Positions 1-12,056 of a DNA stretch of 31,508 nucleotides are shown piece by piece. Below the pieces are notes generated by a model. It was not told the origin of the DNA and did not search any database. It was given only the letters and a program-made list of their open reading frames with translations. The position numbers and the translations under genes are program-made. This DNA is from Rhizopus sp. PT2906 (lineage: Eukaryota > Mucoromycota > Mucoromycetes > Mucorales > Rhizopodaceae). The stretch's first letter is position 1. Each line of letters opens with the position of its first letter. The stretch spans positions 1 to 31,508 of the forward strand of contig JAMYHX010000496.1 in NCBI GenBank assembly GCA_025529335.1, in the 5' to 3' direction.

Positions 1-844
1 TTGCCTAGCAACGGTTGTCAAGCAAATATTATTTATCCAGTGCGCAGTAACAGGTAATATGCTCTTATTGGCTATATTAGTTATTATGTACCAAAGAAGT
101 GTACAATTGTATACAATAAAATCTAATCAAGGTTATGCAGTTCTGAATTGGGATTAATGTATTGAATCTCAGGTTATGCTTAACATGACTATAATTATTC
201 TATGTTTATTGCTATAATCCTTAAGTATCCGCAACACTTTCTTTTGTTACTTTTCTTTGTTGATTTATGTGCCAGTTTTGAATGAAGCTTTATGCTGTGG
301 TCAAGCTCTCTAATTATTGTTTCGGTAACATTCTGCAAGATAATCCTCTTATTAGAATACATATAGCCTTTGTTTTCTCTATATCTATATTTTTTGTTAA
401 AGATACAATGAGATATGTACAGTATTCATATCGTAGTATAAACCCTCTCATTATCACTGACATATTGCGGGTGGTCGAAATAATGTTAATATATTCTTAG
501 GTGATGGTTGTTGTTGTTAGTACTCGTGTAAATGTGTAGGAGGAGCTCATAACTTATTTTAAAGGAGGACGAAGTACCAATTAAGGGACATGTAGTTAAG
601 TCAAATGTAATCTCATACGTAAAGATTAGTATTAGACATGGTCAAATACGACATATGCACTGTATTTGTGACTGAATACTACAAAATTGATGTATGCTGT
701 AGTGCGCCTAGCATTGGCCAAAAAGTCATGGTAAAAGATGGCATAGACTGTAGCAATCATAAAATAGAGTGCACATAAAGGTGTCTTTAGGGTCACGTGA
801 TATAATGACTATAAATAAATGTGAGCTTTCAAAAAAATTCGAAC
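1..844. other. Intergenic, AT-rich; no gene recognised
   Basis: No reading frame here looks like a protein. A 72-codon frame at 282-500 is rich in I, S, Y and V and has no recognisable motif. The stretch contains one copy of a dispersed 58-bp repeat (596-653, listed separately) and a CACGTG hexamer at 794-799, about 45 bp upstream of the tRNA gene. The hexamer may be chance. Confidence 0.5.
596..653. repeat. Dispersed 58-bp repeat, copy 1
   Basis: This segment matches 29720-29777 in the same orientation. The last 37 bases are identical and only five of the first 21 differ. All five differences are transitions, and this copy carries A or T at each site where the other carries G or C. Similarity stops at the right edge (653). 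On the left a weaker resemblance may continue for about 15 bp. Read on the minus strand, the changes turn CGA and TGG of copy 2 into TGA here. The element type is unknown; it may be a transposon fragment. Confidence 0.75.
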
Positions 845-918
845 GCCGATGTAGTGAAGAGGATTATCACGCGTGTTTCGGATACACGAGATCCCGGGTT
901 CGAATCCCGGCTTCGGCC
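845..918 (+). tRNA. tRNA-Pro (anticodon CGG)
   Basis: A full cloverleaf fits. The acceptor stem is 845-851 with 911-917, with one T-T mismatch at pair 6-67. The D stem is 854-857/867-870, the anticodon stem 872-876/884-888, and the T stem 894-898/906-910 with a TTCGAAT loop. The seven-base anticodon loop TTCGGAT puts CGG at 879-881, reading CCG proline codons. There is no intron. The B box GGTTCGAATCC lies at 897-907, and a T5 run at 927-931 is the likely Pol III terminator. CCA is not encoded, as usual in eukaryotes. The discriminator base is C918. Amino acid identity rests on the anticodon alone. Confidence 0.9.
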
Positions 919-926
919 TATAAGCA

Positions 927-931
927 TTTTT
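927..931 (+). terminator. Pol III terminator (T5) of the tRNA gene
   Basis: A run of five T begins 9 bases after the last tRNA nucleotide, the usual RNA polymerase III stop signal. Confidence 0.6.
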
Positions 932-949
932 GTCAAAAACTCTTCTGAA

Positions 950-1218
950 TGTTACACATCGTGTAACGTATATGAAACTTGTTCAATAATATTGTAATGA
1001 CGACGATGATGATACATACTTTTGGAGCCAGTCACCAGTAACACTGTGTCATGACCGACCGTCTTCAAATCAGTCTTTCAATCAGTATAAATACTCTCCA
1101 GTTTTTGGTTCTCTCAAAGAGAATTATTCATTGATTCAACAATAAATCCTTTATATACTTCTATACAAAGTAAAACTCTCTTTTCCCTTTTCTATTTAAT
1201 TCTGATTTTGGTATAACA
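950..1218 (+). mobile_element. Possible LTR or solo LTR (269 bp)
   Basis: The segment begins TGTTA and ends TAACA, the TG...CA inverted ends typical of LTRs. It has internal promoter and poly(A) features in LTR order: TATAAATA near 1086-1093, then an AATAAA about 50 bp downstream near 1141. It lies 31 bp downstream of the tRNA gene, a common landing zone for LTR retrotransposons. Against this, the flanking five bases (945-949 and 1219-1223) do not match as a target duplication, and no TGG-type primer-binding site follows directly. No second LTR is visible. The call is tentative. Confidence 0.3.
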
Positions 1219-2005
1219 TTTATATTACCTGCCAGAGCATTATCAAACTCCTACTTTTATTTACCTTATTTGTCTTTTATTACTCAATTACTTATTTGAT
1301 CTATTAAAGATCTGGTGGTCACTACAAAGTGAACCTATAACGCCAAATTTTACTTATCAATCAACAAACACGCAAGCCCACAATATCCTTAACTCTACAA
1401 TATTAGCCAAGTTTTATCATAGTTTTAAAGCTGATGCTTTCACTGGAGCGAGATAAATATTCGATACGTACAAAGGTTATGTTCTAGTTCATTAAGATGC
1501 CTTTAGTAAATCATTTGTCACTCATTTAAATGCATATTAGTGTGTTGTAAGTGGTTCCTCAAGTTTAAAATAGATAATGCGTAACTATCATTTGTTTGAT
1601 CAAAATAATCCATGAAATATTTGGTTACTATGGTTTTATCTATTGTCTAAAAACATATTAAAAACTGTATTTCAAATACAATGTGAGAGAGAGAATCCTT
1701 GAGATTAAAGCCTGCATAACAAAAAGTAACAAATGCATTAACGTTCTTCTGTATGTAAACTATATGTTAACAACTGTTGACTGAAATTATGCAAATGTGT
1801 TAATGTGGCCATAACCTACTGTACTTATTTTACAATAAAAACCAATATAAAAAAGCAAGATAGTAAAAGGATCATCTGCCAGGTTAAAATATATTCCCTC
1901 TTTTTCTTTTTCTTTTTCCTTGAAAGAAATAGGAGGCTATGCATATATTTTCTCTCTCTCTTTTTTTTTTTTCTTTTTTTTCTTCACCTATTTTATTATC
2001 ATCTT
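1219..2005. other. Intergenic; possible decayed coding traces
   Basis: No intact gene. On the plus strand around 1390-1560 one frame gives short protein-like runs broken by several stops (for example AKFYHSFKADAFTG, then DAFSKSFVTHLNAY). These could be a decayed gag-like remnant behind the LTR-like sequence, but the signal is weak. From 1880 to 1985 the DNA is poly-T/CT rich and probably belongs to the 3' end of the minus-strand membrane-protein gene. Confidence 0.3.
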
Positions 2006-2736
2006 TTAGAGCAACAAAGGCTGCCTTTCTAGGTTCTGTTGTTGTTGTTGATGCTGTTGTTGCTCTTGTTGCTCCTTCTTTGCGCCCATCAAAATAAAGC
2101 AGGAGGCCAAAAATAAAACAAATAGAAATATTGTCATTGAAAGGTAATTTATCCATATTATCGCTAAACATATGAATGTATTGTATTGAACTTGTAAAGG
2201 TATAACGCTGGTATCACTTTTCACAACATATTTCAAGTGTGTGCCTATATGACATAAGTAAGTAATCCATATTCCCGCGCTTTATTATTACCAAATAGGC
2301 CAAATGAAAGCTGTAATATTATTGTAAAGCTTGATATGCGGATGAACCAAGAGTTGCCATTATATTTATATTGCTGCTGGTATTGTTTATAGTTATTTGC
2401 TTCAACTGAGATCTGTTCCTGGTTATAATTATAGTTTGATCTTTTTCGAGAAACGCAAGCAGTGAGTGTAAATAGAATAACTAGAGTTGCAGAGAGTATA
2501 ACTCCAACCAAGAAAATAGAGTATAGCTTAGCATTAGCCGAGAAAGCTGAAAAGCTCCATTTCTCTGTTCTGTCATGTTCAAACTTGACTAGGTCTATTA
2601 AGGCATTTATGCTTGAATATATGCTGTAAACATTTAGTGGCAGTAACGATAGTATTGTCAAAACAAGTCCGGTCATTCCCAAAAAGCCTAGTAATAAACC
2701 AAGTTTTGTCGATAGATTGCGCTTATGGTTTGCCAT
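2006..2736 (-). CDS. Four-TM membrane protein, SUR7/PalI-like
   Basis: CDS complement(join(2006..2244,2292..2736)), 227 aa, one 47-nt GT-AG intron (2245-2291) that joins the two frames exactly. It has four likely membrane segments: residues about 12-35, 72-95, 130-148 and 175-200. A short first loop (36-71) and a cytoplasmic Y/N/Q-rich loop (96-129) separate them. The tail is cytoplasmic and glutamine-rich, ending QPLLL. The first loop lies between TM1 and TM2 as in SUR7/PalI (claudin-like) fungal proteins, which work in plasma-membrane domains or pH sensing. I see no signature that picks a subfamily, so function is inferred from topology only. The start ATG lies only 77 bp from the stop of MSH2 on the same strand, so its promoter must be in or near the MSH2 3' end. 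Confidence 0.65.
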
Positions 2737-2813
2737 AGTTTTTTGTTTTAAAAAGAAAGAAAAAGAGAGAGAGAGAAAAGATGAGTTTTAAATATGTCTT
2801 GAGCAACAGTGAT

Positions 2814-5800
2814 TTATTCTAACAAAAGATCTTTCAAGTACTCATTGTTGCTTATAATATTCGAGTATTTATCTTTAATTTGTTGTATGTACAAATTCAT
2901 ATTGTCTGATTTAGATGCATCAGCAATATCTTGCACCATCTGCTGCATAATCTTGTCACCTTCTTCAATCTGCTCTGGTTTGTACTTTTTATGACTTGTT
3001 CTGTCTTTTTCTGTTTCTTCATCCAGTTCATTCGCTTTACGTTTTGCAAGTTCAATAACTGGTTTAGGGAAATCGGCCAACTCTGCTACATGGATACCAA
3101 AACTCTTGTTACCGACGCCTTCATTTACCTTGTATAATAAGGTGACATCACCACTATTTCCAATATGCACTTCCACATGCAGGTTTTTGACATGCTTGAC
3201 AGTTTGACATAGTGTTGTCAATTCATGGAAATGTGTAGCAAAGAGACAAAATGCTCGGATGTTTGTAGCAATATACTCTGATATAGCCCAAGCTAGACCA
3301 AGACCGTCGTATGTACTTGTGCCTCTGCCTAATTCGTCAATGATAATCAAAGAGTTTCGTGAGGCCGCTTTTAATATTGTAGCTGTTTCAAGCATTTCTG
3401 CCATAAATGTGGATACTCCTCTCAGCTGACTATCTCCTGCTCCTACTCTTGCTAATATTGAATCAAATATGCACAGGGATGCACTCGCACAGGGAACAAA
3501 GCAACCGATTTGCGCCATTAAAGCAATCACGCCAACCTATAAGCAGAATAAATAAATAAACACCCACAGCTTTATTCTCTTTTACCTGTCGAATATATGT
3601 CGATTTACCACCCATGTTTGGACCAGTGATGATTTGCAGCTCGGATACATCTAAAATACGTTAGGAACCCACAAAACAATAAATACATTATATATACATA
3701 CCTCTGGTAATGTCAACATCATTAGGAATGAATGCTACATAGTCTTGCATTTCTAAACAAGGGTGTCTAGCGTCTTTTAGTAATACATTCCCTTGGCCTA
3801 AAGGATATAGCGTAGGTCGGACATAAGGTATAGGTGCCATTACAGAAACATGAGCAAAACTGTCTCAAAAGAGTGATTAATATGCATAAGTGATTTCTAC
3901 AATTTACCTTATTAATACGTCCATGTGAGCAATGATGCTACCAAGCGATTCTAAGGATGGACAATAGGTAGCTAGGAACAAACGAATAAATCAAAAAGTT
4001 CCTCCGCCTGTCTGTCTATCTTACCAACTATTTCAATCACTTCTCGAACAAGTCCTCTTTGTTTGCTGTCATAGTCTTTTGATAGATCAACATGTCTAGC
4101 ACTAAGGTCTTTTAAGGTTCTACTGGCAAAAAGTGTACCAGCTTTTTGAGTAGAATATTCTATATATTCAGATTTGTTTCTTATAGCGTTGCTTTCATTA
4201 CGTCCCACAGCACGAAGACAGTGACCGTAAAGTGAATGTTTCTCAAACTTGAGCTTCTTTTCAAGTTCTAAACCAAGTCTTTGACCCACTCTTCTATATT
4301 CTTCTGTCATTTGACTTTCAAGTTGATTCATCTGCATGCGTAGCTCTTTTGATTCAGTGAGTGCCAATTACTGTCAATGTGTATACTAAATGTTACCTTG
4401 CAGCTCGTCATTGAATTGTGCCTTTATAATATATTCATGATTCTCCAGTGCGTCCAGATCTATGGTTGTCTCCACCAATTCCTCCAACTTTTTCAACGTA
4501 GTGGCTAATCTTCTTATAGGTGATGTGTACATGGTTTCAATTATCTTTGCCTTTTCTGGATCCTCTGGTATTCTGTTTTCTAAGCAAGACAGCATGGCTG
4601 GTAAACGGATCACAACCTGATAGATTCTTACAACATCTTGAAGTGTTGCACTGCCTCTCTGGAAACGCTTTGCCAACCGGTGAAGATCAGGAATACGTTT
4701 CAAATGATCTTCTTGTAATGACTGTCTTAATTCTGTATCGTCCACGAATACTTGTACAATATCTTGTCGTTTCGCTTATTTGTCAAGAAAGTTAATAAAA
4801 TTCCTGTTAGAAATGTATCTATCTGCTTTCTTACTTATTTCTTCCAAACTTAAAAGCGGTTGCTTTAACCACTGCGTAAACAATCTACTACCCTGAGCCG
4901 TTTTGCATTTATTCAATAATCCATAAAGACTTGATGGTCTATTTGCAGCTTCGTTAGGGGCTGGCATCAAATTAAGAGCAGCAAGAGCTGATCCATCTAG
5001 GCGCATATACTGTGAGAGATCATGGTGTCTCAGAGTATATTTTCCAAAGTTTACTTCGTCTTCCAGTAGTTGCAAATACTTTATTACGCATGCACAAGAA
5101 GCCATTGCATTTGTCATTTCGTATTCGGCTATTTGTATGTTAACCTTGTTTTCTTTATCGCAGAAAAAATAACTTACGTAAAGCTTCAATTGATACATTT
5201 CCCTCTACAAGTCGGTTAAGGTCTTGAGCAACGTTTTTTGCATCAAAATCACCTAGAAACGTTGTTATGCATACATGTAAATCTCTAATTGACTCTGTAT
5301 GCTTACTCTTTCTTCTTTCTGTGACCACAACATTGCAACGAGCAAGTATGCCTTTGATTTTAATTGCTTCATAGTCTTTTTCGCTTGACATGCTCAATAT
5401 GCATTCTTTTACACCCAATTGAATAATCAACGACTCCAAGTTGGAATAAAGCTCATTGTCAATAAATTCGCTCACACCCAGTTCTTTTACTGTTGTATCT
5501 GCAAAGGCAACACCTACTATCTATATAATCCATAATTGTCAGTTATTTGCTCCCTCTCTTTTCAAATCATCAATGTCATATATATGTATATATATTCCAC
5601 CTTGTTTTCTCCTGAGGTTCCATATTTGACAGCAATGACTACGGGAGCAGTAGTCATTTGACTTGAAGTAAACAAGAAATCTTCTACTTCCTGCAGGTTG
5701 CCAGGAGAAGCTTTACGTATTAGATTCCATTCTACCCTGTTTTGTTCTGTTCTACATTGTTTCCAAATCTCAATTCTCAACTGCTTGTGCAATAATGCAT

Positions 5801-6196
5801 CTCTGAGGAAGTTCTCTGTTGCTCTGCTTGATAAACGAGTGGTTGGTAAACCTGTTGTACTGTCACCTAACCAATATTTGACAACAGAGGCTGTTTTGTA
5901 AACAGTTTCAGCAATATAAATGGCATCGTCTCCATGAAATGTGTAATAATTGCTTCCATTAGCTTCTCTCTCAAATAATCGAATTGTTCCTTCTTCGACC
6001 TAAGTAATGTTAATCCAATGCAACTATTATCACAGCCATGCGTGATATCTTACTGGATCTAAGCTTCTAAAGAATTTAACAAAGTTTTGCTGTTCGGGTC
6101 TTTCTAAGATAGATATGAATATCACATAAAGAAAAAAACACAAAGCTTCATATTACCAACATCAGGTAATTCCTCTGTCTGAGTTGTCAAGCTCAT
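2814..6196 (-). CDS. MSH2: DNA mismatch repair protein MSH2 (11 exons)
   Basis: CDS complement(join(2814..3536,3586..3650,3702..3859,3908..3971,4025..4345,4397..4774,4835..5128,5178..5520,5601..5999,6054..6103,6157..6196)), 944 aa, close to yeast (964) and human (934). MSH2 pairs with MSH6 or MSH3 to recognise mispairs and loops. In order: N-terminal mismatch-binding domain (about 20-160), connector, lever and clamp region, then the ATPase. The ATPase has Walker A GPNMGGKST at 692-700, LIIIDE at 767-772 and DELGRGTST at 771-779, with ATHFHEL further on. The C-terminal part has the MutS dimerisation region. All ten introns are GT-AG and 47-80 nt except for one donor that reads GTGGAA (intron 5521-5600). 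Intron 4775-4834 is 60 nt, stays in frame and carries a TAA. No damage is seen; the gene looks functional. Confidence 0.96.
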
Positions 6197-6360
6197 AATG
6201 ATTTTACAATAAAAAGACGCGCTCTTCTCTTTTTTTTTTTTATGGGAAGGATAGAATTTTTAAAATTCAGTCACGCGATTTTCATTACACACAAATCAAG
6301 GAAGGATGTCTAATTCATACGCGCTCGCTTTATTTTTTTTGGTCTCGTTTACTTATTAAA

Positions 6361-8180
6361 TTAGAAGTTAATAGCTTTACCGAAGGAAGCAATCAAACAA
6401 GCTTCACGGAAGGCTTCGGAGAGAGTCTAATAATTGTGAATTGTTAGTACTATTTCTTTTTTCATAGTGTTCAAAACTTACAGGGTGAGCATGGCATGTA
6501 CGACCAACATCTTCAGCGGAAGCGCCATATTCCATAGCAAGAACACCTTCAGCAATCATTTCACCAGCATTAGGGCCAATGATGTGTACACCCAAAATAC
6601 GGTCTGTGTCAGCATCTGTGATGACCTTGACGAGACCATCGGTATCATCGTTGGTACGTGCACGAGAGTTGGCAACGAAGGGGAAAGAACCAGTCTTATA
6701 TTTCACACCTTCTTCCTTCAATTGTGCTTCGTTCTTACCAACCCAAGCAACTTCGGGATGAGTGTAGATGACGGAAGGAATAGCGTCGTAGTTAACGTGA
6801 CCGTGACCAGTGGCGATCATTTCAGAGACGGCAAAGCCTTCATCTTCAGCCTTGTGAGCCAACATAGGGCCAAATGTGGCATCACCAATACAGCGGATGT
6901 GAGGGAGGTTGGTCTTGAATTCAGAATCAATTACAACACGACCACGGTTGTCAAGTTCAACGCCAATGTTTTCTAAACCGAGACCCTTGGTGTAAGGACG
7001 ACGACCGATAGAGACCAAGACGGTGTCAGCTTCGAGCTATTAAATGCACATCATCAGTATGTCTCTCTTTCTTTCGATTTGCTTTACTTACAGTTTCAGC
7101 GTTACCGCCCTTGGCGGCTTCAACTTCAACCTTGACAATGTCACCATCAACCTTGGCACCGTTTACCTTGGTGGACATCTTGAACTTGAGACCTTGCTTA
7201 GACAAGAGCTTGTGGAAGTTCTTGGCGAGTTCAGGATCCATACCAGCACCGATAGCATCAAGGTATTCAACAACAGTAACTTCGGCACCAAGACGGGACC
7301 AAACGGAACCTAATTCAAGACCAATAACACCAGCACCAATGACAACCATCTTCTTGGGAACCTTAGCAAGTTCGAGAGCACCAGTGGAAGAAACGATCTT
7401 CTTTTCGTCAATTTCAATACCGGGAATAGGTGTGACTTCAGAACCAGTGGCAATGATGATGTTTTTGCCCTTAATGACAGAATCAGAACCGTCCAAGCCA
7501 GCAATGGCAATTTCGTGAGCAGTCTTGAAGGAACCAGTACCCTTGATATAATCAACACTATACTTCTTGAACAAGAACTCGACACCCTTTGTCAAACCGT
7601 TCACAGCCTTTAAACGGGCCTTGTGCATTTGATCGAGATTGACCTTGACATCTGATACTTCAATACCACGGCTCTTGTAACCGTGTTTGGCTTCGTGATA
7701 GATGTGAGAGTTGTTCAACATAGCCTTGGAGGGAATGCAACCAACGTTAAGACAAGTACCACCGAGAGTACCACGCTTTTCAATACAGGCAACCTATTTT
7801 CCCAAGCAAAAAAAAAAAAGATAGGCTGCGTTCAGTACCTCGTATAAATAACATAAATTAACAAACCTTGAGACCTTCTTGGGCAGCCTTGATAGCAGCA
7901 GGATAACCACCTGGACCACCACCAATAACTACGACATCGTATTCTACAATACGGTGTTTATTAGAACAAACATTGAAAATATTGTTATATTTGTATATAT
8001 ACCAGCAGGGGTACTGTAGAAGCGATAGAATTGAGTGGCGATAGGGGCACGAACGGCCTTGACGGTAGCATTGCGAAGAGCAATCTATATAAATCAAGTC
8101 AATTTCATATAAAATAAGCATTATCTCTTTCTCCTTTTTACGTTGGCTAAAGGGGTCTTGTTAGCGACTAGTTTGAACAT
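6361..8180 (-). CDS. LPD1: Dihydrolipoamide dehydrogenase, mitochondrial (E3)
   Basis: CDS complement(join(6361..6426,6482..7036,7092..7793,7867..7943,8003..8084,8142..8180)), 506 aa, matching the family's usual 500-510. This FAD flavoenzyme reoxidises the lipoyl groups of pyruvate, 2-oxoglutarate and branched-chain dehydrogenases and of glycine cleavage, passing electrons to NAD. Residues 1-37 are basic and hydroxylated without acids, a typical matrix-targeting peptide. The FAD fold GGGPGG is at 48-53. The redox pair is C80/C85 in GGTCLNVGCIPSK. A second GAGVIG nucleotide motif binds NAD. The catalytic dyad is H484/E489 in HAHPTLSE, split by the last intron. Introns are 55-73 nt. The stop is 164 bp from the MSH2 start on the same strand. 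Long open frames on the other strand are codon-bias shadows. Confidence 0.97.
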
Positions 8181-9195
8181 GTTTTTGCTGCAAAGCAAGA
8201 AAAAAAGTAAGAGCCGGGAAAATTATAAAAAAAGTTGGGTTTTTTCTCGCAGACCCCAAAAAAGAAATTTTAACGTCACAGGTATTTAAAACTCAGACAA
8301 CAGGCTTCTTCCCTCTAATAATCAACGTGACATTTTGACTCCTTGTGAATAAAGGGAAATATAGGGTCTATTTTATTACAAGTGACTTTTAAGCTATTTT
8401 TGATTCTGTTCAATAATTATTTTGATATACCAAAGAGGATCCGTGTGTTTTTTTTTCCCTCGCTACAGACAAAGGGTGTACAATGATCATTTACCCCGCA
8501 CGCTTTGACTAACATTACAGAAGGATTACACAGTGATGCATATCAATCAGGGCTTGCCTTTGCTAACAAACTAAATACTCCGAATGAAATTGGCTCAAGA
8601 CGAACTCACATTCTCTCTATAAAGAAAGTTCGAATTGCTCTTTATTTCAGCAAGCCCCCTCCTCATACGCCCATGCTTTGCTATGACGATCAACATTTCT
8701 CATCAATCATTAAGGACCAATATACATTGACCCATTTAATCATGGTCTGCTTTCTATCGCTTTATTTGTTTAGCTTTTCAGCTCTTGTACAACAAACCAC
8801 ATCTATTTCTAAGCTATGGTTCAATTTAGTTTATGCGTGATCAATCATGAAAATAACAAGTAGACTGTTATGATGAAGAGATAGAGGAATATAAACTCTT
8901 GCATGAGCGTCTTTCGTTACTGATAATAGCAACAGAAAAGAGAGAGATATTGATGCTATAATAGAAAGAGAATAATGAATGTACGCATAACTGATTTGAA
9001 TAAACAATGACATATACCTGTTCGATAAGATCTGTTTCATCTACAGAATGAAATGCATTCAAATTCAGCCTGATGAATCATTTGCTGCGTCGTATTTCTA
9101 AAAGAAAGAGATTCTCTTTTTTATCCCTTTTCTTTTTTCCATTAATAATCGCCAAGATTCTTTCCGCTATACGATTTACGCTTTCATTAAATAAA
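8181..9195. promoter_or_regulatory. Divergent intergenic region, DLD gene / nucleotidase gene
   Basis: This 1-kb stretch lies between two divergently transcribed genes and should hold both promoters. An ACGTCA half-site (CRE-like) lies near 8272-8277, about 95 bp upstream of the DLD start codon. A plus-strand frame of 111 codons (8505-8840) has no early ATG and no recognisable motif, so I do not call it a gene. No TATA box is clearly placed for either gene. Confidence 0.4.
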
Positions 9196-10268
9196 ATGAG
9201 ACCAGTGTTCTTCTTTGACTGTGATAACTGTCTTTATGTAAGTATTCTTTAATGTAGATAAGCATTCATCTGACGATTTATTTAGAGTAAAGACTTGAAT
9301 GTGAACATCTTGATGAAAGAAAAGTAAAGTGGTCTAACATGGTTATTATCGATACTAATGAATATGAGTAGAATTAGAGAGTATTTCGTAAAGGAAGTGG
9401 GTGTTCCTGAAGAAGAAGGTAATGACAAGTCGGATGTGATACAAATAACCTAATTCGTTTGCCAAATATAGTTGCAGCTATCCAGGCACACTATCACGAA
9501 ACATATGGTCTTTCACTAAGAGGATTGACAAAGCATCATAGCGTAGATCCCTTGGATTTTGGTAAGTATACTCTAAGCTTTATCGATTTCCGTGACTTAT
9601 TATATTTGTATAGACTTGAAAGTAGATCAAGCACTACCATTGGACGATTTGATCAAAAGAGATCAGGGTTTAATAGACATGTTAAAAGGACTTTACTGTA
9701 AAAAATGGGTATTCACAAACGCATATAAGCCTGTAAGTGATAATAATGACGAGTAGATGGGAATGTACTTATCCCATATTTCTAGCATGCACTTCGATGC
9801 CTAAGATTATTAGGCATTGAGAATGAATTTGATGGCTTGACATATACCAATTATACCATACCCGACTTCAACTGTAAGCCAGGTAAGAGCATCCTTTTTA
9901 AAAAGCTTCTTATCGCTAACTTTCAAATACGTAGAGCCTGAATCCTTCTTGAGAGCTATGAAAGATGCTGGAGTAAATGATCCAAAATTATGTTATTTAG
10001 TAGACGATTCTGCTGCTAATATTGATGCAGCTCAGGTAAAGAAGCCTCGCTTTTATTTGTCAATAATCATAACATTTTTTTTTTCAATCAGAAACTTGGA
10101 TGGACAACGGTTCATGTTGCAGACGATGCATCAAAATCAAATCATGGCGACTATCAAATTGAAGATATTCATGAACTACCTCAAGTTTTGCCAGAGCTAT
10201 GGGAACCTAGACACCATGAGATGAAATTAAAGAAACAGCCAGTGGGTGTCACCGCCAGTGCTGTTTAA
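9196..10268 (+). CDS. HAD-family pyrimidine 5'-nucleotidase (SDT1/PHM8-like)
   Basis: CDS join(9196..9237,9286..9323,9372..9418,9472..9561,9614..9732,9786..9882,9935..10035,10092..10268), 236 aa. Seven introns of 48-56 nt, all GT-AG. It fits the fungal Sdt1/Phm8 branch of HAD phosphatases, which remove phosphate from UMP, CMP and related nucleotides or from lysophosphatidic acid. HAD motif I is FFFDCDNCLY with nucleophile D8 and acid/base D10. Motif II is in VFTNAYKPHAL (T/N after the strand), and motif IV is LVDDSAANI with the Mg-binding aspartates. The lysine between (in CKPEPESF) is in the right place. At 236 aa it lacks the N-terminal extension of yeast SDT1 (280) and PHM8 (321). The exons are unusually small (38-177 nt). 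The substrate cannot be told from sequence. Confidence 0.88.
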
Positions 10269-10379
10269 GAATCTCTCTATCTTTATTGCTTTATACAAGT
10301 TTCTTGCTTATTCATTGTTCTATACAAGGTTTTTTATTATTATAAATACAAAAAAAAAACAGAAAGAATGGGCGGGAGA

Positions 10380-12056
10380 TCAATAGCTAAAGTCTTGACA
10401 GAAAAGTTGAATATGACTTGACTTATCAATGGATAAGCAAGCCGCAGCATTCTTGAAACTTGAATTGAACCCTGATGGGCCACAAACTATACATCAGAAT
10501 TAGTGTTGAGTTCTTTTATTTTGAACATGTTTATTACCAAAGACTCCAGCGTTTCCAGTGCAAGCTAAAAGGTAATCACTGGGATTTAAGCGAGACTGAT
10601 ATACAATGTCAGCTTCTTTTATAGCTGATCTGTTGGTATCGTTATCTATCAGGGTGTTGAGTTTATCAGGTGTTATATCAATTCCTTCAGGCACTTCTTT
10701 TTCTGTTGTGGACGAAGGAGTATCTGTTGAATCATCTTGACCAGTGACGTGAAGTTTTAAATGTAATTTAGGGAAAGACGTGTTGCTGTGATTAAATATA
10801 TAGTTATAATGCTCCAGTTCTTGCTGAAACCATGCGAGTTCAGATACACGTCGTACTGACCATACAACATAGATGTCTCGAGTACACGTCGTTTGTTTGG
10901 TGATTTTTGAAAGATGTGAATAGAGTTCACGCAGTAATCGGATGCCAAAAGTAGCGCCAGCGCCACCAAGAGCAATAACAACCGTATTGTAACTATCAAG
11001 GATGACACCTGGTTGGATTTGACTGTCTCCAAAGGGGCCATTCAAGAAGACAGGTACATCTTGTTCAAGGCTTGTTGTATTATAGAGATTACGTGTAAAA
11101 TTGCCGCGTGCACAGACGTGAACTTCAACCATGTTGTTATTCTTGGGACAGTTGATACTGGTGATTGTGAACGGATGCCATTGAAAGGCAGAACCAATGG
11201 AAGGAATACAGAGGTTGATGTGTTGTCCAATGCTATGCTGCTTCAAGGGGCTTGCAAGACGAATGGAGACCTTGGTACAACCTCCTGACAATACGTGAAA
11301 GCGTGCACGACCAATATGACTTTTTATAAACCAGACGGCAACGAGATTAAGCAGGTAACAAACCAGGCCAGCAATAAAATACCGCATGGCATAGGGAGTA
11401 TGTAAAGCGATCGCGCCAATAAAGCCAAAGATGAATAAATGTGTAACAACAAATACTTCATAGCACATTTTACGTACAAGAAAGAAACTGCCTACCATGA
11501 CGACACAGAGACTGCCATAACCAGCAAGACCGTATTGCACCTTTTGGACTTGCAGTTGAGATTGCATAAAGATAGGAAATTTAGACCACGCATAAAGCAT
11601 ACACGCCATGTGAACTGTGACGCATAAAAACAAAGCAGTCGCCAGTATTCGATGTATAAAGTTGAGTCGTACGGATGATATTCCGGTCAATAAGGACAGC
11701 GCAGAGTTCTTTCCTGTTGAAGAGAGAATGAATGGCATCAGGGCTAACCCGAGAAATCCGGCACGGTTTGAGTTGACAGTAAGATCAACATTAAGTAATA
11801 ATAATGGTAAAATCGCCGATATGAGAGCAATGATCAATAGGATAGCGCCGATGGAAATATTGATGAAAGAGTATGAAAATAGATTGACGATATAGTTTTC
11901 TATAGGTTGATAAACGAGTATTGATCTTTTATAAGTGAGCAGGTGTCTTAGAGTAAGAAAGGCAATGATTGATGCTATGATTGTAATCAAGTTATTTGCA
12001 TAGGGCTCATTGACGTTAGGAGGCGTCTCCTGTGAGCCCATGTCCATGCCGTCCAT
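10380..12056 (-). CDS. Ferric reductase-like transmembrane flavocytochrome
   Basis: CDS complement(join(10380..10486,10538..12056)), 541 aa, one 51-nt intron near the 3' end. FRE-type reductases move electrons from NADPH through FAD and two hemes across the plasma membrane to Fe3+ or Cu2+ for uptake. The N half has six or more membrane spans with paired heme ligands H135/H149 and H206/H219 (spacings of 13 and 12 residues). Then come the FAD motif HPFT (294-297), the glycine-rich NADPH motif LGGAGATFG (363-371), and CGP (508-510), which lies in the second exon. Without this splice the frame would run out before CGP. The N terminus MDGMDMG is Met/Asp-rich. The protein is shorter than yeast FRE1 (686), which has a long lumenal N-terminal part missing here. 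A NADPH oxidase is less likely given the size and the HPFT context. It is convergent with the nucleotidase gene (111 bp between stops). Confidence 0.88.

Noticed and set aside
6467..6976. 169-codon plus-strand frame
   Set aside because: It is antisense to the conserved DLD exon, and the family motifs are on the other strand; it reflects codon bias.
7111..7518. 135-codon plus-strand frame
   Set aside because: Also antisense to DLD; low-complexity composition.
8505..8840. 111-codon plus-strand frame between DLD and the nucleotidase
   Set aside because: It has no ATG until late in the frame and no motif, and it lies in a promoter region.
10500..12056. Ferric reductase as a single uninterrupted 518-aa frame
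   Set aside because: That version ends in GNKHVQNKRTQH and lacks the family's CGP motif; splicing 10487-10537 restores it.
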